DNA of 64,000 nucleotides, taken from Torymus aiolomorphi. Taxonomy: Eukaryota > Arthropoda > Insecta > Hymenoptera > Torymidae. Position 1 is the stretch's first letter; the number at the start of each line of letters is the position of its first letter. Shown here one piece after another: positions 21,451-32,156 of the stretch. Under the pieces are notes generated by a model. The model saw only the letters and a program-made list of their open reading frames with translations. It searched no databases and was not told the DNA's origin. The DNA is taken from positions 109,712,810 through 109,776,809 of the forward strand of contig CM070876.1 in NCBI GenBank assembly GCA_036365515.1, written 5' to 3'. Both the position numbers and the translations under genes were made by a program.

Positions 21451-24400
21451 TTAAAAGTAAGGCTTTAAATTTTGTACATGAAACTTTCCGCGTTCCCTAT
21501 TTGTTTCTACGTCTAATAATACATACGTATCGGGCCCGATTTTTTGCGTAATCGTGTATGGTCCCTCGTATACGTGAAAGAACTTCGCGATCTTTCTTTC
21601 CGTCGCATCTGATACGTTTAGTGATTTTACTAAAACCCTATCGTCTACCTTAAACTCAAAGTGTCGCGTTTGGACGTTTTTTCGGAACGCTCGCTTTTTT
21701 AAGAATGAATGCGCTCGTTCGCGAGCAAGAAATACTTTTCGTTCATGCGTGACTTTATTTGTCTCTATTATGGGCAACCACTTTTCCCATATCCGCGTAG
21801 GCTTGATATTTAAATGGAGCTCCATCGGTGTAAACCCCGTGGTCTCATGATGCGTTACGTTAATAATGTTTTGTATAATCTCAACGTATCTAGCCCAGCT
21901 GGTATGTCGGTCCCTTACAAACGTTCGGAAAAAACGCCCAAGTTCTCGGTGTACCCGTTCGACCGGGTTACTTTGTGGGTGTCTGATGGAAGAGAATACC
22001 GGTTGTATTCCTTCCTCTCTGAGTTTTTTCTCCCATTTACTTGAAGTAAACTGTGTCCCGTGGTCAGAAAGTATCGCTTTCGGTTTACCGTAGTTGCTAA
22101 CGTAATCACCGAAGATTTTTCTGATCACGGTCGCAGTGTTTGCCTTTTTATAGGATACATGACCACGTACTTACTGAATACGTCTACCGTTGTTAACAGG
22201 TATTTAACGCCCCCGTTGACGTCGGTAAAGGCCCAAAAAGTCTATTGACAGCGTGTCATTGGGTTTTTCTGTTAATATTGGTTGGACGTGTTCATTAAGT
22301 TTATATGTTAAATATTTTGTTCGTTGGCACGTATCGCATGTACGAAGTATTGTATAAATTTTTTGTTTTAATTTCGGTGCCGAGAAATGTTCATTTATCA
22401 TTTTATATATTTTCGAAGCACCAATGTGGCCATGTATTTCATGGGTTTCCCGTATCAAACTATCCAGAAGGCTTTCGGGTAATGTGATTCTATTATTATT
22501 TAATGCAATTTTTTGCATTAAACCATTTTTAAGCACATAGCGTTTTTGTATTCCTTCGTTATTTTGAATCTCCGTAATTAATTTGTTAATATACGGGTCA
22601 TTTTTCTGTAATGTCTTCAAATTTTTAAACCTATTTATCAATTCGCGACTCGGTTTTTGCATGAGTATTGAAGCGATTATGATTTCATTTTCCCGACCCG
22701 ATTCCTCTGGATAGTCGTGTACCTGACGGCTTAGGTAATCGGCGACGGTGTTCTTGCGTCCCGGCAAGTATACCGGTTCTAAGCAGAAGTCTTGGATCGC
22801 AAGGCTCCACCTCCGTAGTCTAGCATTATTAAATTTACAATGTTTGAGGAAAGTGAGAGCTTCGTGATCGGTTCGTACGATGATTTTCGGTGCCCCCCGT
22901 AAGTACGTATCTAAACGTGTTAAAGCCCAAACTATAGCTAACATCTCTTTCTCAGTTGTAAAGTAAGAGCATTCACTCCCCTTCAGCGTACGGCTAACGA
23001 ACGTGACAATTTGTTCTTCGCTTTGATCGTTTACCTGCGATAGCACTGCAGCTATCGCGTAGTCGCTCGCGTCGGTAGTGAGTATGAATGGACGTTGCGG
23101 GTCCGCATATTTTAATATGATATGCTCATCGAATATATTTTTAATGTCATTGAAAGCTTTGTCATGCTCGCCTGTCCATTCATACTTCTTACCCTGTTTT
23201 AACAAGTTTAGAAGCGGAACGGTAAGAGCCGAGTAATTTCTCGCGAATTTCGTATAGAAATTAACAAACCCGAGAAATCCTTGCAGTTCCCTAACATTTC
23301 TAGGTTTCTTAAAGTTTTTGATTGTTCTAACTTTTTCTGGGTCTGGTTTTATTCCTTCAGGTGTTAACATATGACCCAGGAATTTTATTTCTTCCTGTAC
23401 TAACTTTGATTTTTTAAAACTTATCCTCAGATTGTTTTTTAGTAAATTCTCAAATAATGATTTTATATTTTGTAAATGACTATCGAAATCTTTTGAAATA
23501 CATAGTAAGTCGTCTACAAAAGTTATAAGAAAATCTTCGAGACCCGCGACGGCTAGGTCTAGACCTCTTATTAGCGCTGCGCTACTCGTTTTTATACCGA
23601 ATGGTACTACATTGAATTCGTAAACTTTATTTTCGCAAATGAACGCGGTATATTTCCTACTTTCTTCTGAAAGCTTTATTTGATGGAAACTACTCGTTAA
23701 ATCAAAGCTGGATAAAAAGTTTACGTTTTTACATCTTAAAAATATCTCCTCTACACCAGGAGGGGATTCATAATCATTTACTAATTTTTCGTTTAGTTTA
23801 CGTGCATCTAAGCATAGGCGGATGGATCCGTCTTTTTTAATTACAACTACGAGAGGGTTTATATATGGACTCGTCGAACGCCGAATTATTCCAAGTTCTT
23901 GCCATTTGTTGATTTCAATTTTAACTTTATCTCTATAGTTTATAGGGATGGGATACGGTTTTGAATAAAAGGGTGCATCATCTTTTATTTTAAACGTATA
24001 CTCATAGTTAGATAATAGACCTGGGCGTTTCTGAAATACCTCTTTGTATTGTACTATTAAGCACTTAAGTTTATCCCTTTGGGAATTTTTTAGATTTTTG
24101 CATAATTTGATCTTTTCTTCGATCTCTTCTATCGAGACTTCGTAAGAAAGATCATAAGCAATGAGATCATCGTATGAGTCAGCGTTTCCGCATTTGGACT
24201 CATACGATCGTTCGATTCTAAGAGACGCATACTCTTCTGAGTACATTATGGTCTCCTTATAAGAACAATGAACATATTGATCGTTAATGGTTAAGAGTAT
24301 TTCTTCTTTGCCGGTATCTATTAGCATACTAAGAGCTTTTTGCGTATCATATCCAATGATGCATGGTTTGACCAATTTTGGCACTACTATAAATACAATA

Positions 24401-24774
24401 TCTAGTTTTAATTTTGCAATTTCAACGTTTAGAAGAACTTGGAGTTTTATTCGCGACGACTTTGCGCCTGTTGCTCCCTTTATGAATTTTCCACTTATCG
24501 GTAGTTTAGGTCGCGTCCCGAATGCTTTTGCATTAGCGTAATAAAATTCCTCGGAGATGCAAGTGATCTCACTTCCTGTATCAATTAGGGCTTTTACCTC
24601 TATGTCTTCGACTTTGATATTTACCTCCGGACAACGCGTTTCTTTCGTATTTAGACCTTCTGGTTCTACATCGTACAAAAGATTTTCTCGCGGGTCCTCC
24701 AGTATAGAAGAGATATCTTTATTACAATTTTTATTCTCCGATTGAGTTGCTTGTTGCGGTTTACTTTTTGACAT
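21451..24774 (-). CDS. Gypsy pol polyprotein (PR-RT-RNase H-IN), three 1-nt breaks in IN
   Basis: The first block (24774-22204, 856 codons) holds the aspartic protease (KALIDTGSEITCI, Asp65), reverse transcriptase (SFDLTSSFHQI Asp358; FVDD at 419-422), RNase H (LTTDASDYAIA Asp568) and the integrase HHCC finger (HEIHGHIGAS to CDTCQ) with the first catalytic Asp in LSIDFLG. The second block (22128-21451) has the second Asp (AILSDHGTQF), the Glu (NPVERVHREL) and a C-terminal DNA-binding tail. Between them, three single-base losses at 22232-22234, 22210-22214 and 22145-22149, each in a G, G or A run on the coding strand, shift the frame three times and restore it. It is expressed from the gag frame by -1 frameshifting. 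Confidence 0.92.
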
Positions 24775-24801
24775 GCAGCAAGCAACTGTTATGCGTTTCC
24801 C
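24745..24801 (-). promoter_or_regulatory. gag-pol -1 ribosomal frameshift signal
   Basis: Two codons upstream of the gag TAA (24789-24791) the coding strand reads G GGA AAC in the gag frame (24795-24801), a canonical X XXY YYZ slippery heptamer. After a 7-nt spacer, AGTTGCTTG (24787-24779) can pair perfectly with CAAGCAACT (24753-24745), a 9-bp stem with a 25-nt loop. The pol frame is exactly -1 relative to gag and is open back through the heptamer. Spacer length and stem position match known retroviral stimulators. Confidence 0.85.
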
Positions 24802-26189
24802 GAATTTTCGGTATTAATGTTTTCTAAATTTATGTTATTCACGTCAACCTCGTCGTAGCTTCGGATTAATTCTTTATTCCGTTCGTTTCTCTGCTTTCGT
24901 GCTGACTTTTTCTCGTTTGTTTGATTCGTTTTTGGCGGAGTTTTCTCCTTTATTTCCGGCGGCGTCGCTGTTTGTAACTCGTTTATGTTCACATTTTTCG
25001 ATTGCCACTGGTATGGCTTGTTATACGATTTATTTTGCGTGTTAGCCGTATCTGAAGGAGGACTGGGTTTGCTGTGGCCCATTTTGTCGTGTTTTCGGTG
25101 ACGTTGGTCGTCTCCGTCATAATCAGCTAATATTTTCAACAACATATTTTTATCTTTGACTTGCCGTCCTAAAACCGCGTGCCGAATATTTCTTTCGAAA
25201 TGTTCGCTAATGCGTACAACAAACTCAGTCTCTGTATACTCGAGATCTAGCTCTTTGCCTAAACCGAACAAACTCGTTGCGTATTCAACGCGATTAAGCT
25301 TGCAACGCGGCTGGTGCTGACCGAATTCTATCTTTCGCTTCGCGGTTCTTTGTGTATTCGCGCTCCAGTATCGTTCGCGAAACCGTTCTGTAAATTGGTC
25401 GTACGAGTCGATTTCTGACTCTTGTAGGTACCACCAATCCTTGGCATCACCCTCGAGTGCTTGAGAAATAAGGCATAAGAGTTGATCGAAATTTGGTTTA
25501 ACCACATTTATATATTTTTCGAACTCTGACAAGAATTTAACTGGCCTTTCATTCTCAAGTCCTCGATACTTGGGGATGTCTAATTTTATTTTTTGAGACG
25601 CTTCGCTCCCAGAGTTGCCTTTCTTCATCGGCGATTTTAAGTCTTTAATCACATTTTTCAACTCTAGAATTTCTTTCTCAAAGTTCGATTTCATTTGATC
25701 AACTTCTCGTGAAAGATTTCTTTTTAACTCTGCGAGCCTAGAGTCTAGTTCGCGGTTATTTTCCGATTGATTATCGTTTTGAGACAGCGCGGATATCTTG
25801 TCTATTAGACTGTCGTTCTCGGTTTCTAATAACTGAACCCGACCTCTTAGTTTATTTATTTCCGTAACTAATTCCGCGCGTTCCATTTTTTTTTCCATAC
25901 GAGTTTTCTCGACCGACTGTGTTAATGCGTCATATTTCTCTTTTATCTCATTTCGGATTATCGCGACTAACGTTGCCCTTAATTTCGGCGATTTTGACGT
26001 GTCATTTTCCTCGTCTTGGCCTTCGAGCATATTTAAGAGCTCATTTTGCTGTTCATCCAACAATCGTAATTCATCAGTTACCGCCCATTCCCATTCGAAA
26101 CGTTTTCGTTCCTTATCGTTCTCTACTTCCTCGTTAAATGAGTCTTTTATTTCGCGCATAAATACTCCCGATTTGCGGTCTTTCGCCAT
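24789..26189 (-). CDS. Gypsy gag
   Basis: 466 codons from ATG 26189. The N-terminal 200 residues are charged and coiled-coil-like (heptad-rich stretches around ELVTEINKLRGRVQLLETEN). A retrotransposon gag capsid domain follows (IPKYRGLENERPVKFLSEFE, ALEGDAKDWWYLQE, FTERFRERYWS, FGLGKELDLEYTETEFV, HFERNIRHAVLGRQV). The C-terminus is Lys/Asn/Gln-rich and has no CCHC zinc knuckle, so RNA binding probably relies on basic residues. Gag forms the cytoplasmic particle. It ends two codons past the frameshift heptamer. Confidence 0.9.
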   Translation of the reverse strand: MAKDRKSGVFMREIKDSFNEEVENDKERKRFEWEWAVTDELRLLDEQQNELLNMLEGQDEENDTSKSPKLRATLVAIIRNEIKEKYDALTQSVEKTRMEKKMERAELVTEINKLRGRVQLLETENDSLIDKISALSQNDNQSENNRELDSRLAELKRNLSREVDQMKSNFEKEILELKNVIKDLKSPMKKGNSGSEASQKIKLDIPKYRGLENERPVKFLSEFEKYINVVKPNFDQLLCLISQALEGDAKDWWYLQESEIDSYDQFTERFRERYWSANTQRTAKRKIEFGQHQPRCKLNRVEYATSLFGLGKELDLEYTETEFVVRISEHFERNIRHAVLGRQVKDKNMLLKILADYDGDDQRHRKHDKMGHSKPSPPSDTANTQNKSYNKPYQWQSKNVNINELQTATPPEIKEKTPPKTNQTNEKKSARKQRNERNKELIRSYDEVDVNNINLENINTENSGNA

Positions 26190-26492
26190 TTTAACTTTTA
26201 ATAGAATATATGATTGAACGGAACTTTAATGTGGATAGTAATAAGAAAAAAGAATCTAAATAATTTTAATTGAAATTACCACGTAGAAATTTGACTCTAA
26301 CGTATTTATTTATTTATGTAAAAAACTAATTTTTACTTGGAATTTTTATTCCCTGTTTAAAGAATATATATTAATTATCGCGGATCGACAGTTTTTTAAG
26401 TGAATCGGATATATCCTGAATTTTGTTTTCGATACTATCCATCCTCATGTTTAACATTCTTTCGCTCTTGCAAATTTTACTCGCGATAACTT

Positions 26493-26756
26493 TTACCGTG
26501 ATCCCAATTTTTCGTTTTCTCTGTCAAGCTCATTTACCCGTTGCCTTGCTTCCGCAAGATCTTCTGACATAGTTAATAAAGCATGGCCTTGCTTACTCAC
26601 GATACCGCGTAATTCTTTTATCTGGCCCATTAAATATTGAGTCGCCGCGTGATACTGTTGATCTGCTTCCTCGACTTCATCGACCCGTGTCGTTATATCT
26701 ACAATCCGCGCTTCTATGCGACTCTCCAAAAAGATATTATGCCGATCTGGTATCAT
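26493..26756 (-). CDS. Small coiled-coil ORF in the gypsy leader
   Basis: 87 codons, about 300 nt upstream of gag on the same strand and about 50 nt downstream of the PBS. The peptide is strongly heptad-like and charged (DITTRVDEVEEADQQYHAAT, then MSEDLAEARQRVNELDRENE). It resembles in style the coiled-coil start of gag, so it could be an upstream leader ORF, a separate oligomerisation peptide, or a gag exon joined by splicing. I know of no named family. The 26190-26492 stretch between it and gag is AT-rich and carries stops. Confidence 0.45.
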   Translation of the reverse strand: MIPDRHNIFLESRIEARIVDITTRVDEVEEADQQYHAATQYLMGQIKELRGIVSKQGHALLTMSEDLAEARQRVNELDRENEKLGSR

Positions 26757-26807
26757 AACCCTTTTTGTTTTTTGAAATTTCCCGCTATACGATTTTAGTT
26801 TGCTCGA

Positions 26808-26825
26808 GTCCCTGTTCGGGCGCCA
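26808..26825 (-). other. Primer binding site, tRNA-Lys type
   Basis: On the element strand, two bases after the 5' LTR end, the sequence reads TGGCGCCCGAACAGGGAC, 18 nt complementary to the 3' end of tRNA-Lys, as used by several gypsy elements and lentiviruses. This fixes the element's orientation and reverse-transcription start. Confidence 0.95.
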
Positions 26826-26827
26826 GT

Positions 26828-27697
26828 TGTAACGTACCGAAGTAATGACAACTCTCAGATTTGAGTATTTACTTTAACACTTGAGTTTATTTAAATGTAG
26901 TTAGGTGTCGTTACTTGGTAGAGTATAATAATTTTTAAGAGTTCATGTACTGGACTCGAGCATATATCGATTTAGGAATTTTTCCTCTGTTCTCGGGTAA
27001 GATACCGGCGCGCAGTGTGCCGGAGTCCGTGCCGTAGATACAGATAGAAGGTAGGTGGGCTATGCAGGTTAGTAGTTAGCGCTGATTGGCTGCTACCGTG
27101 CTGCGTCGGAATCGGGTAAATAGTCGGCGCAGAGGGCCTTCTATCGTGCCGAGAGATAGGATTGCCGGGTAAATAGTCAGCGCAGAGGGCCTTCTATCGT
27201 GCCGTGGGAGGTAGGTAAGGTAGAGTTCCTTGAGTATGCCAGGGTTAGGTATATGATTTGACAAATAGTATATCTATAAGTATGATATTCAATGAGTTTA
27301 TTTGTATGGAAATGAAATTAGATTACAATAGAATATTTACAAAGTTTAACGAGCGCAAGGGGTCGCCAGCATCACTCACCTAAGCGCAATGCTTATCGGT
27401 CAGTGTTCAAGGCAAGCTCGGACACAAGTGCGTGCCGATTCCGAGAATCGGAGCCCTTTATATACTAGTCGATTGTCTGGTCTTCTCTCTTGCGCATGAC
27501 AATATTTATGTTTACACGGTGACGTCAGAGACGATGTATAAATAAATGAATAAAATTTTCGCTGGCGCACGCAATCGCATGTTTGTATACATTTGTGCCT
27601 TTGGTTTGTTTATATTTTGATCTCGCGTTTATGAATGGGAAAATTTGCATATAACATGAATGGATGCGTATACTATGAACTGGTCGTGTCCGTCACA
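26828..27697 (-). repeat. Gypsy 5' LTR (870 bp)
   Basis: Near-identical partner of 19867-20736, supplying the promoter for the element transcript. It starts TGTAACGTACCG and ends GTCACA in plus orientation and is followed by the GTTT target duplication. Confidence 0.95.
27456..27464 (-). promoter_or_regulatory. TATA box of the gypsy 5' LTR
   Basis: The element strand reads TATATAAAGGGCTCC here (TATATAAAG at 27464-27456), a strong TATA match about 630 nt upstream of the LTR's internal end. The 3' LTR has the same box at 20495-20503. The transcription start itself cannot be placed. Confidence 0.55.
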
Positions 27698-27901
27698 GTT
27701 TAAACTCTATTTTTTCAATAAAATATCAGTCTTTTCTTCAAAATGAATTATATTCTTCAAAAGTACAAGTCTTAAACTATAAAATATTATATTTTTAAGT
27801 TGAAACATGAAAAGTTCAAAAATAGTAAGATCAAAAAGACAGCGGCTGCCCGAACTTTTTACGCTATGCTCAAGGGCGGATTAATACACGCGATGTGCTA
27901 T
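27698..27901. repeat. Foldback repeat, left arm (inner part)
   Basis: Continuation of 19404-19866 after the gypsy. It is the reverse complement of about 29848-30055, ending at the boundary ACACGCGATGTGCTAT. Both arms therefore stop at the same point, beyond which a different set of inverted repeats begins. Confidence 0.75.
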
Positions 27902-29042
27902 TTCACCCTTTCTTTTTTGTAAATATAAAATGTTTTGTAACTTACAATGCCAATGCGTGGACATAATTTTGTGGATCAAGTTGTAACAGTTAGTATAATA
28001 TTACAATGAACTTTGTTCATTTATATAACAAAATTTGAAAAACATAATATATTAAACACAAAAATATCCATGAACGCACTGAAAGCAGTGGAACAGAAAT
28101 TTAAAATAACCTTATAGATTGTTTAATCTGGCATAACAATATTACCTTTTCCTTTAAATTCTAATTTTTTTACATTTTTTTGATTTTATAAGAATTGTCC
28201 TTTTTGCGACATCCGCTTCTTATTATTCCGCTTCTTATATATCTATCGATATATGTCCTTAGTTCTTTTTTCAGAGACTTGGTACACGATTATTAGCGAA
28301 TTGAATAGAGCGTGCAATTAAACGTGCCGTACGTACGGGCGCGAGGGGCTCGCGCGGACCCTCGGCGCTGTCTTTTTCATGTTGTTACTTTTAAACCCTT
28401 TATTTCTCCAACTTCTCCAAGATAGAGTTTTGAAGCTTAAGAGTTGTACTTTCCAATGGTGTAGTTTATTTTGAAAAAAAATCTGATATACTTTGAGAAA
28501 AATGGCTTTCAATATTCAACTCGAGTTTTCGTCCGGAAGAAAGCGTTTCGCAATAAAAACAATCGCATCATTGGAAAGAGGAGGAAAAAATCTATCGATA
28601 TAGGTCCTGGGTTTTTTTCCAAAGACGCAGCATACGATTATGAACGAGTTAAACAGAGCGCCTTTTACGCGAAAAAAGACACCGCGTGCGCTCGGTAGCC
28701 CGTTTCTGCTGGACGCTCCCATATATCGATAGATTTTTCCTGCTCTTTCCAATGGTGCTATTATTATGTAAAAAAATTAGAATTTAAAGGAAAAGGTAAT
28801 ATTGTTATGCCAGATTAAACAATCTATAAGGTTATTTTAAATTTCTGTTTCACTGCTTTCAGTGCGTTCATGGATATTTTTATGTTTAATATATTACGTT
28901 TTTCAAATTTTGTTATATAAATGAACAAAGTTCATTGTAATATTATACTAACTGTTACAACTAGATCCACAAAATTATGTCCACGCATTGGCATTGTAAG
29001 TTACAAAACATTTTATATTTACAAAAAAGAAAGGGTGAAATC
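27902..29042. repeat. Inner inverted repeat with a nested foldback module
   Basis: 27902-28175 and 28772-29042 are inverted copies of each other (shared TAACAATATTACCTTTTCC and AATGCCAATGCGTGGACATA words). They enclose 28190-28771, which is a direct-orientation copy of 30125-30608, including GCGCGAGGGGCTCGCGCGG, CTATCGATATAGGTCC and the end GTTTCTGCTGGACGCTCCC. So one copy of the foldback arm sits inside a second inverted repeat inside the larger foldback. Short frames here are unsupported. Confidence 0.6.
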
Positions 29043-29345
29043 CCTGTTGAAAATATCCATGTGGATTTTACACTGATTTCCACATGGAATCCATATGGAA
29101 TCCATATGGAATCTATACGGATTCCATATGGATTCCATGTCGATTCCATGTGGAAATCAGTCCCAAATCGTCCTGTGGACTTCCACATGGAATTCCATAT
29201 AGATTTCCTTATGAATTTTTCTACAAACATTTGTAAAACAAAATCCGTATGGATTTCCATGTAGATTTCCATGGGGAAATCCAGGTAAAAACGACATGAT
29301 CCATATAGATTTCCACATGGATTTCCATATGGTAATTTTAATGAT
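29043..29345. repeat. CCATATGG-type palindrome array, left half
   Basis: Dense run of TTCCATATGGAATCC, CCACATGG and CCATGTGG words, many individually palindromic. It is the inverted partner of 29549-29847; both frames through it read as repetitive STWNPYGIHMES-like peptides, which I regard as artefacts of the repeat. Confidence 0.75.
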
Positions 29346-29548
29346 TATAAAAATGTTTATTTATAAAATTGTTATATTTTTTTTTACTAGGATACATATT
29401 TTTGACAACAAGTACTGTAGAATCTTTTCGAAGAATTACATAAAAGGAAATTATAGTTTATAATTTTTTATGCTTTACCGATATGGTAAAAAACGTATCC
29501 CTAGTAAAAAAATTTAAAAATTTTATAAATAAACATTTTTATAAACAT

Positions 29549-29847
29549 TTAAATTACCACATGGAAATCCATATGGAAATCTACATGGATCATATCGTTT
29601 TTATCTGGATTTCTCCATGGAAAACTACATGGAAATCCATACGGATTTTGTTTTACAAATGTTTGTAGAAAAATTCATATAGAAATCTATATGGAATTCC
29701 ATGTGAAAATCCACAGGACGATTTGGGACTGATTTCCACATGGAATCCACGTGGAATCCATATGGAATCCGTATAGATTCCATATGGATTCCATATGGAT
29801 TCCATGTGGAAATCAATGTAAAATCCGCATGGATATTTTCAACAGGG
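29549..29847. repeat. CCATATGG-type palindrome array, right half
   Basis: Inverted partner of 29043-29345. The 29346-29548 spacer is AT-rich and itself partly palindromic (TTTTTTTACTAGGATAC near 29380 against GTATCCCTAGTAAAAAAA near 29496). Confidence 0.75.
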
Positions 29848-30608
29848 ATAGCACATCGCGTGTATTAATCCACCCTTGAGCATAGCGTAAAAAGTTCGGG
29901 CAGCCGCTGTCTTTTTGATCTTACTATTTTTCAACTTTTCATGTTTCAACTTAAAAATATAATATTTTATAGTTTAAGACTTGTACTTTTGAAGAATATA
30001 ATTCATTTTGAAGAAAAGACTGATATTTTATTGAAAAAATAGAGTTTAAACATTCAAATGGAATTTTCAACTAGAAGGAAGCATTTCGGAATAAAAATAA
30101 TAGCACCATTGGGAAGAGCAGGAAAAAATCTATCGATATATGTCCTTAGTTCTTTTTTCAGAGACTTGGTACACAATTATTAGCGAATTGAATAGAGCGT
30201 GCACTTAAACGTGCCGTACGCACGGGCGCGAGGGGCTCGCGCGGACCCTCGGCGCTGTCTTTTTCATGTTGTTACTTTTAAACCCTTTATTTCTCCAACT
30301 TCTCCAAGGTAGGGTTTTGAAGCTTAAGAGTTGTACTTTCCAATGGTGTAGTTTATTTTGAAAAAAAAATATGATATACTTTGAGAAAAATGGCTTTCAA
30401 TATTCAACTCGAGTTTTCGTCCGGAAGAACGCGTTTCGCAAAAAAACAATGGCGCAATTGGAAAGAGCAGAAAAAATCTATCGATATAGGTCCTTGGTTT
30501 TTTTTTCAAAGACGCAGCATACGATTATGAGCGAGTTAAACAGAGCGCCTTTTACGCAAAAAAAGGCACCGCGCGCGCTCGGTGGCCCGTTTCTGCTGGA
30601 CGCTCCCA
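29848..30608. repeat. Foldback repeat, right arm
   Basis: Uninterrupted arm, reverse complement of 19404-19866 plus 27698-27901. It contains two diverged modules about 347 bp apart, each with AGAGCAGAAAAAATC-like, CTATCGATAT.GGTCCTT and a GAGCGTG/GAGCGCC-bearing tail, so the arm itself arose by tandem duplication. It ends GTTTCTGCTGGACGCTCCC. The preserved site at about 30045 shows what the left arm looked like before the gypsy landed. Confidence 0.75.
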
Positions 30609-30839
30609 TATAAGTAACGTTTGTAAAATTTTAAATAGTCAATCAAAAAATATTAAATATAAAAGCAAAATACATAAAAATTAAAAAATACAATTGAAAA
30701 CAAACATTTTGAAGAATTTAAATTATTATCAGGTAATTTTCAAACCATTTAATTATTAAATCTAATTTTACAAAATATATATTATATTATAAAAAAATAT
30801 ACTTTTATTGTAACAATTTTCATGTTTTCTAAAATTTTA

Positions 30840-31130
30840 TAGTAACAAAGACAGTGGATTAGGCCTACTGGGGACACCACTTAAAAATAAAGCGCATCTT
30901 TCTATTCACCTCCAAGGTGATGTGGAAAAAAGTAGAATAGAATATATCGTTTTCAATATATTTTCTTTATATATAATTAATGTAGTTTTCTCAATAATCT
31001 ATTCTTTCGATTCAGAAATTAAGAATTAAGAACTACTCTTAAGCGTTACACCTGTATATACTATCATCCATAAAAAATATGAAAAATACCCTATTAATAA
31101 AACATATGAAAAATATCTACATTGAAAATA
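30840..31130. repeat. Dispersed repeat, inverted copy of 8740-9015
   Basis: Begins near GTGGATTAGGCCTACTGGGG and runs through CACCTCCAAGGTGATGTGG to CCCTATTAATAAAACATATG. It matches 8740-9015 inverted over some 270 bp. 30610-30838 in front of it is AT-rich without a gene. Confidence 0.65.
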
Positions 31131-31589
31131 AACAAATTACTTATTTTTCAAAAGTGGGGGGTTGACGAGCAGAGCGAGTAGGAGGGTACCCCCTATATAT
31201 TTACCTTTGATATATATATATATATACACGGTGTCTCATTTTAATCTATGCAGCCAAATATCACCGAATGCAGGCCAGATACAAAAAAATCGTTCATATA
31301 ATTGTTCGTGACGATGGGGGTCAACTTTTGGTCACCTTCAATTTGACCTTGCGATAATTTTTCAAGGTCATTTCAAGGTTAAGATCATTTTTTCAAATTA
31401 GAACCCCTATTTCTGACGTCGGAATCGGATAGAGCGGAAAATTTTACGTCCAAAACCGTTCTTTAAACATTTTTTTGTGACCTCCATAAGGTTATATCAA
31501 GGTCAAATGCTTAAAAATTGGTCAGAACGCGAAATTTCATAGTTGTCTCAAGCAGAACAAGCCTTGATAAACCCAACCAATGAAAGGAT

Positions 31590-31722
31590 GTCTTCTTTGT
31601 AGATACAGCTCAGCATGCCGCCTAGCTGCATCACGATAATTGCCATTACATTGCTCTAAAACCTTTATCATGTCAACTATTTGATCAGCTGGATAATTCA
31701 CAGATACAATAAAAAAGGGATC
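31590..31722 (-). pseudogene. Inverted N-terminal transposase fragment at the inner TIR edge
   Basis: The minus strand encodes YPADQIVDMIKVLEQCNGNY then RDAARRHAELYLQRRHP, clearly homologous to the start of the element's own transposase (MADYAADQIVEMIMVLGQCN at 32157), but in the opposite orientation and beginning right where the left TIR ends. It is too short to function. It suggests that the left end was copied from, or fused to, another element copy. Confidence 0.75.
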
Positions 31723-32156
31723 TGTACCCAACACCAGACCAATCAACTCTTATGAATTTTGATGTGCTAAAACCGAATCTGGGGCCAGAATTATGCCATC
31801 ACCTGCCATTTTTTATTGAAACTCAAGAAATCACCCTCCCACTTATGAAAATTCATGATTTTATGGGAATAAGCGTTACGTAAAAAATATAAAGTAAAAG
31901 ATTTTTATCTTTATCACAGGAATAACGATGTCAAAAGTTTAGAACCTAATAATTGATAACAAGATTAAGTAAGTAAGAGGATAAAATACAAGTGTTAACT
32001 ATTACATTGTTGAAAATAAGCAAGAATTGAATTTTCAACAATTTGTATTGAATTTGTAACTTAAGTTAAGTTTCCAAGACACGAAGATTTATTTGTTCTC
32101 AACATTTTAAAAATTAAATCTTTTTCAATTGTCTCGTCTACAAGTAAAGTTACATC

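Larger units (their letters stand above)
19867..27697 (-). mobile_element. Ty3/gypsy LTR retrotransposon, complete and young
   Basis: Two 870-bp LTRs (19867-20736 and 26828-27697) flank the internal region and differ at only about three positions by eye. The element sits between GTTT at 19863-19866 and GTTT at 27698-27701, a 4-bp target duplication; the uninterrupted site is visible at 30040-30060 in the other foldback arm. PBS, gag, frameshift signal, pol, an extra ORF and a polypurine tract are all present in order. Insertion must be recent relative to its neighbours. Confidence 0.95.

Noticed and set aside
28961..29816. Frames with STWNPYGIHMESIRIPYGFH-like repeats
   Set aside because: They follow the CCATATGG palindrome array on both strands and on both arms; no independent sign of coding.
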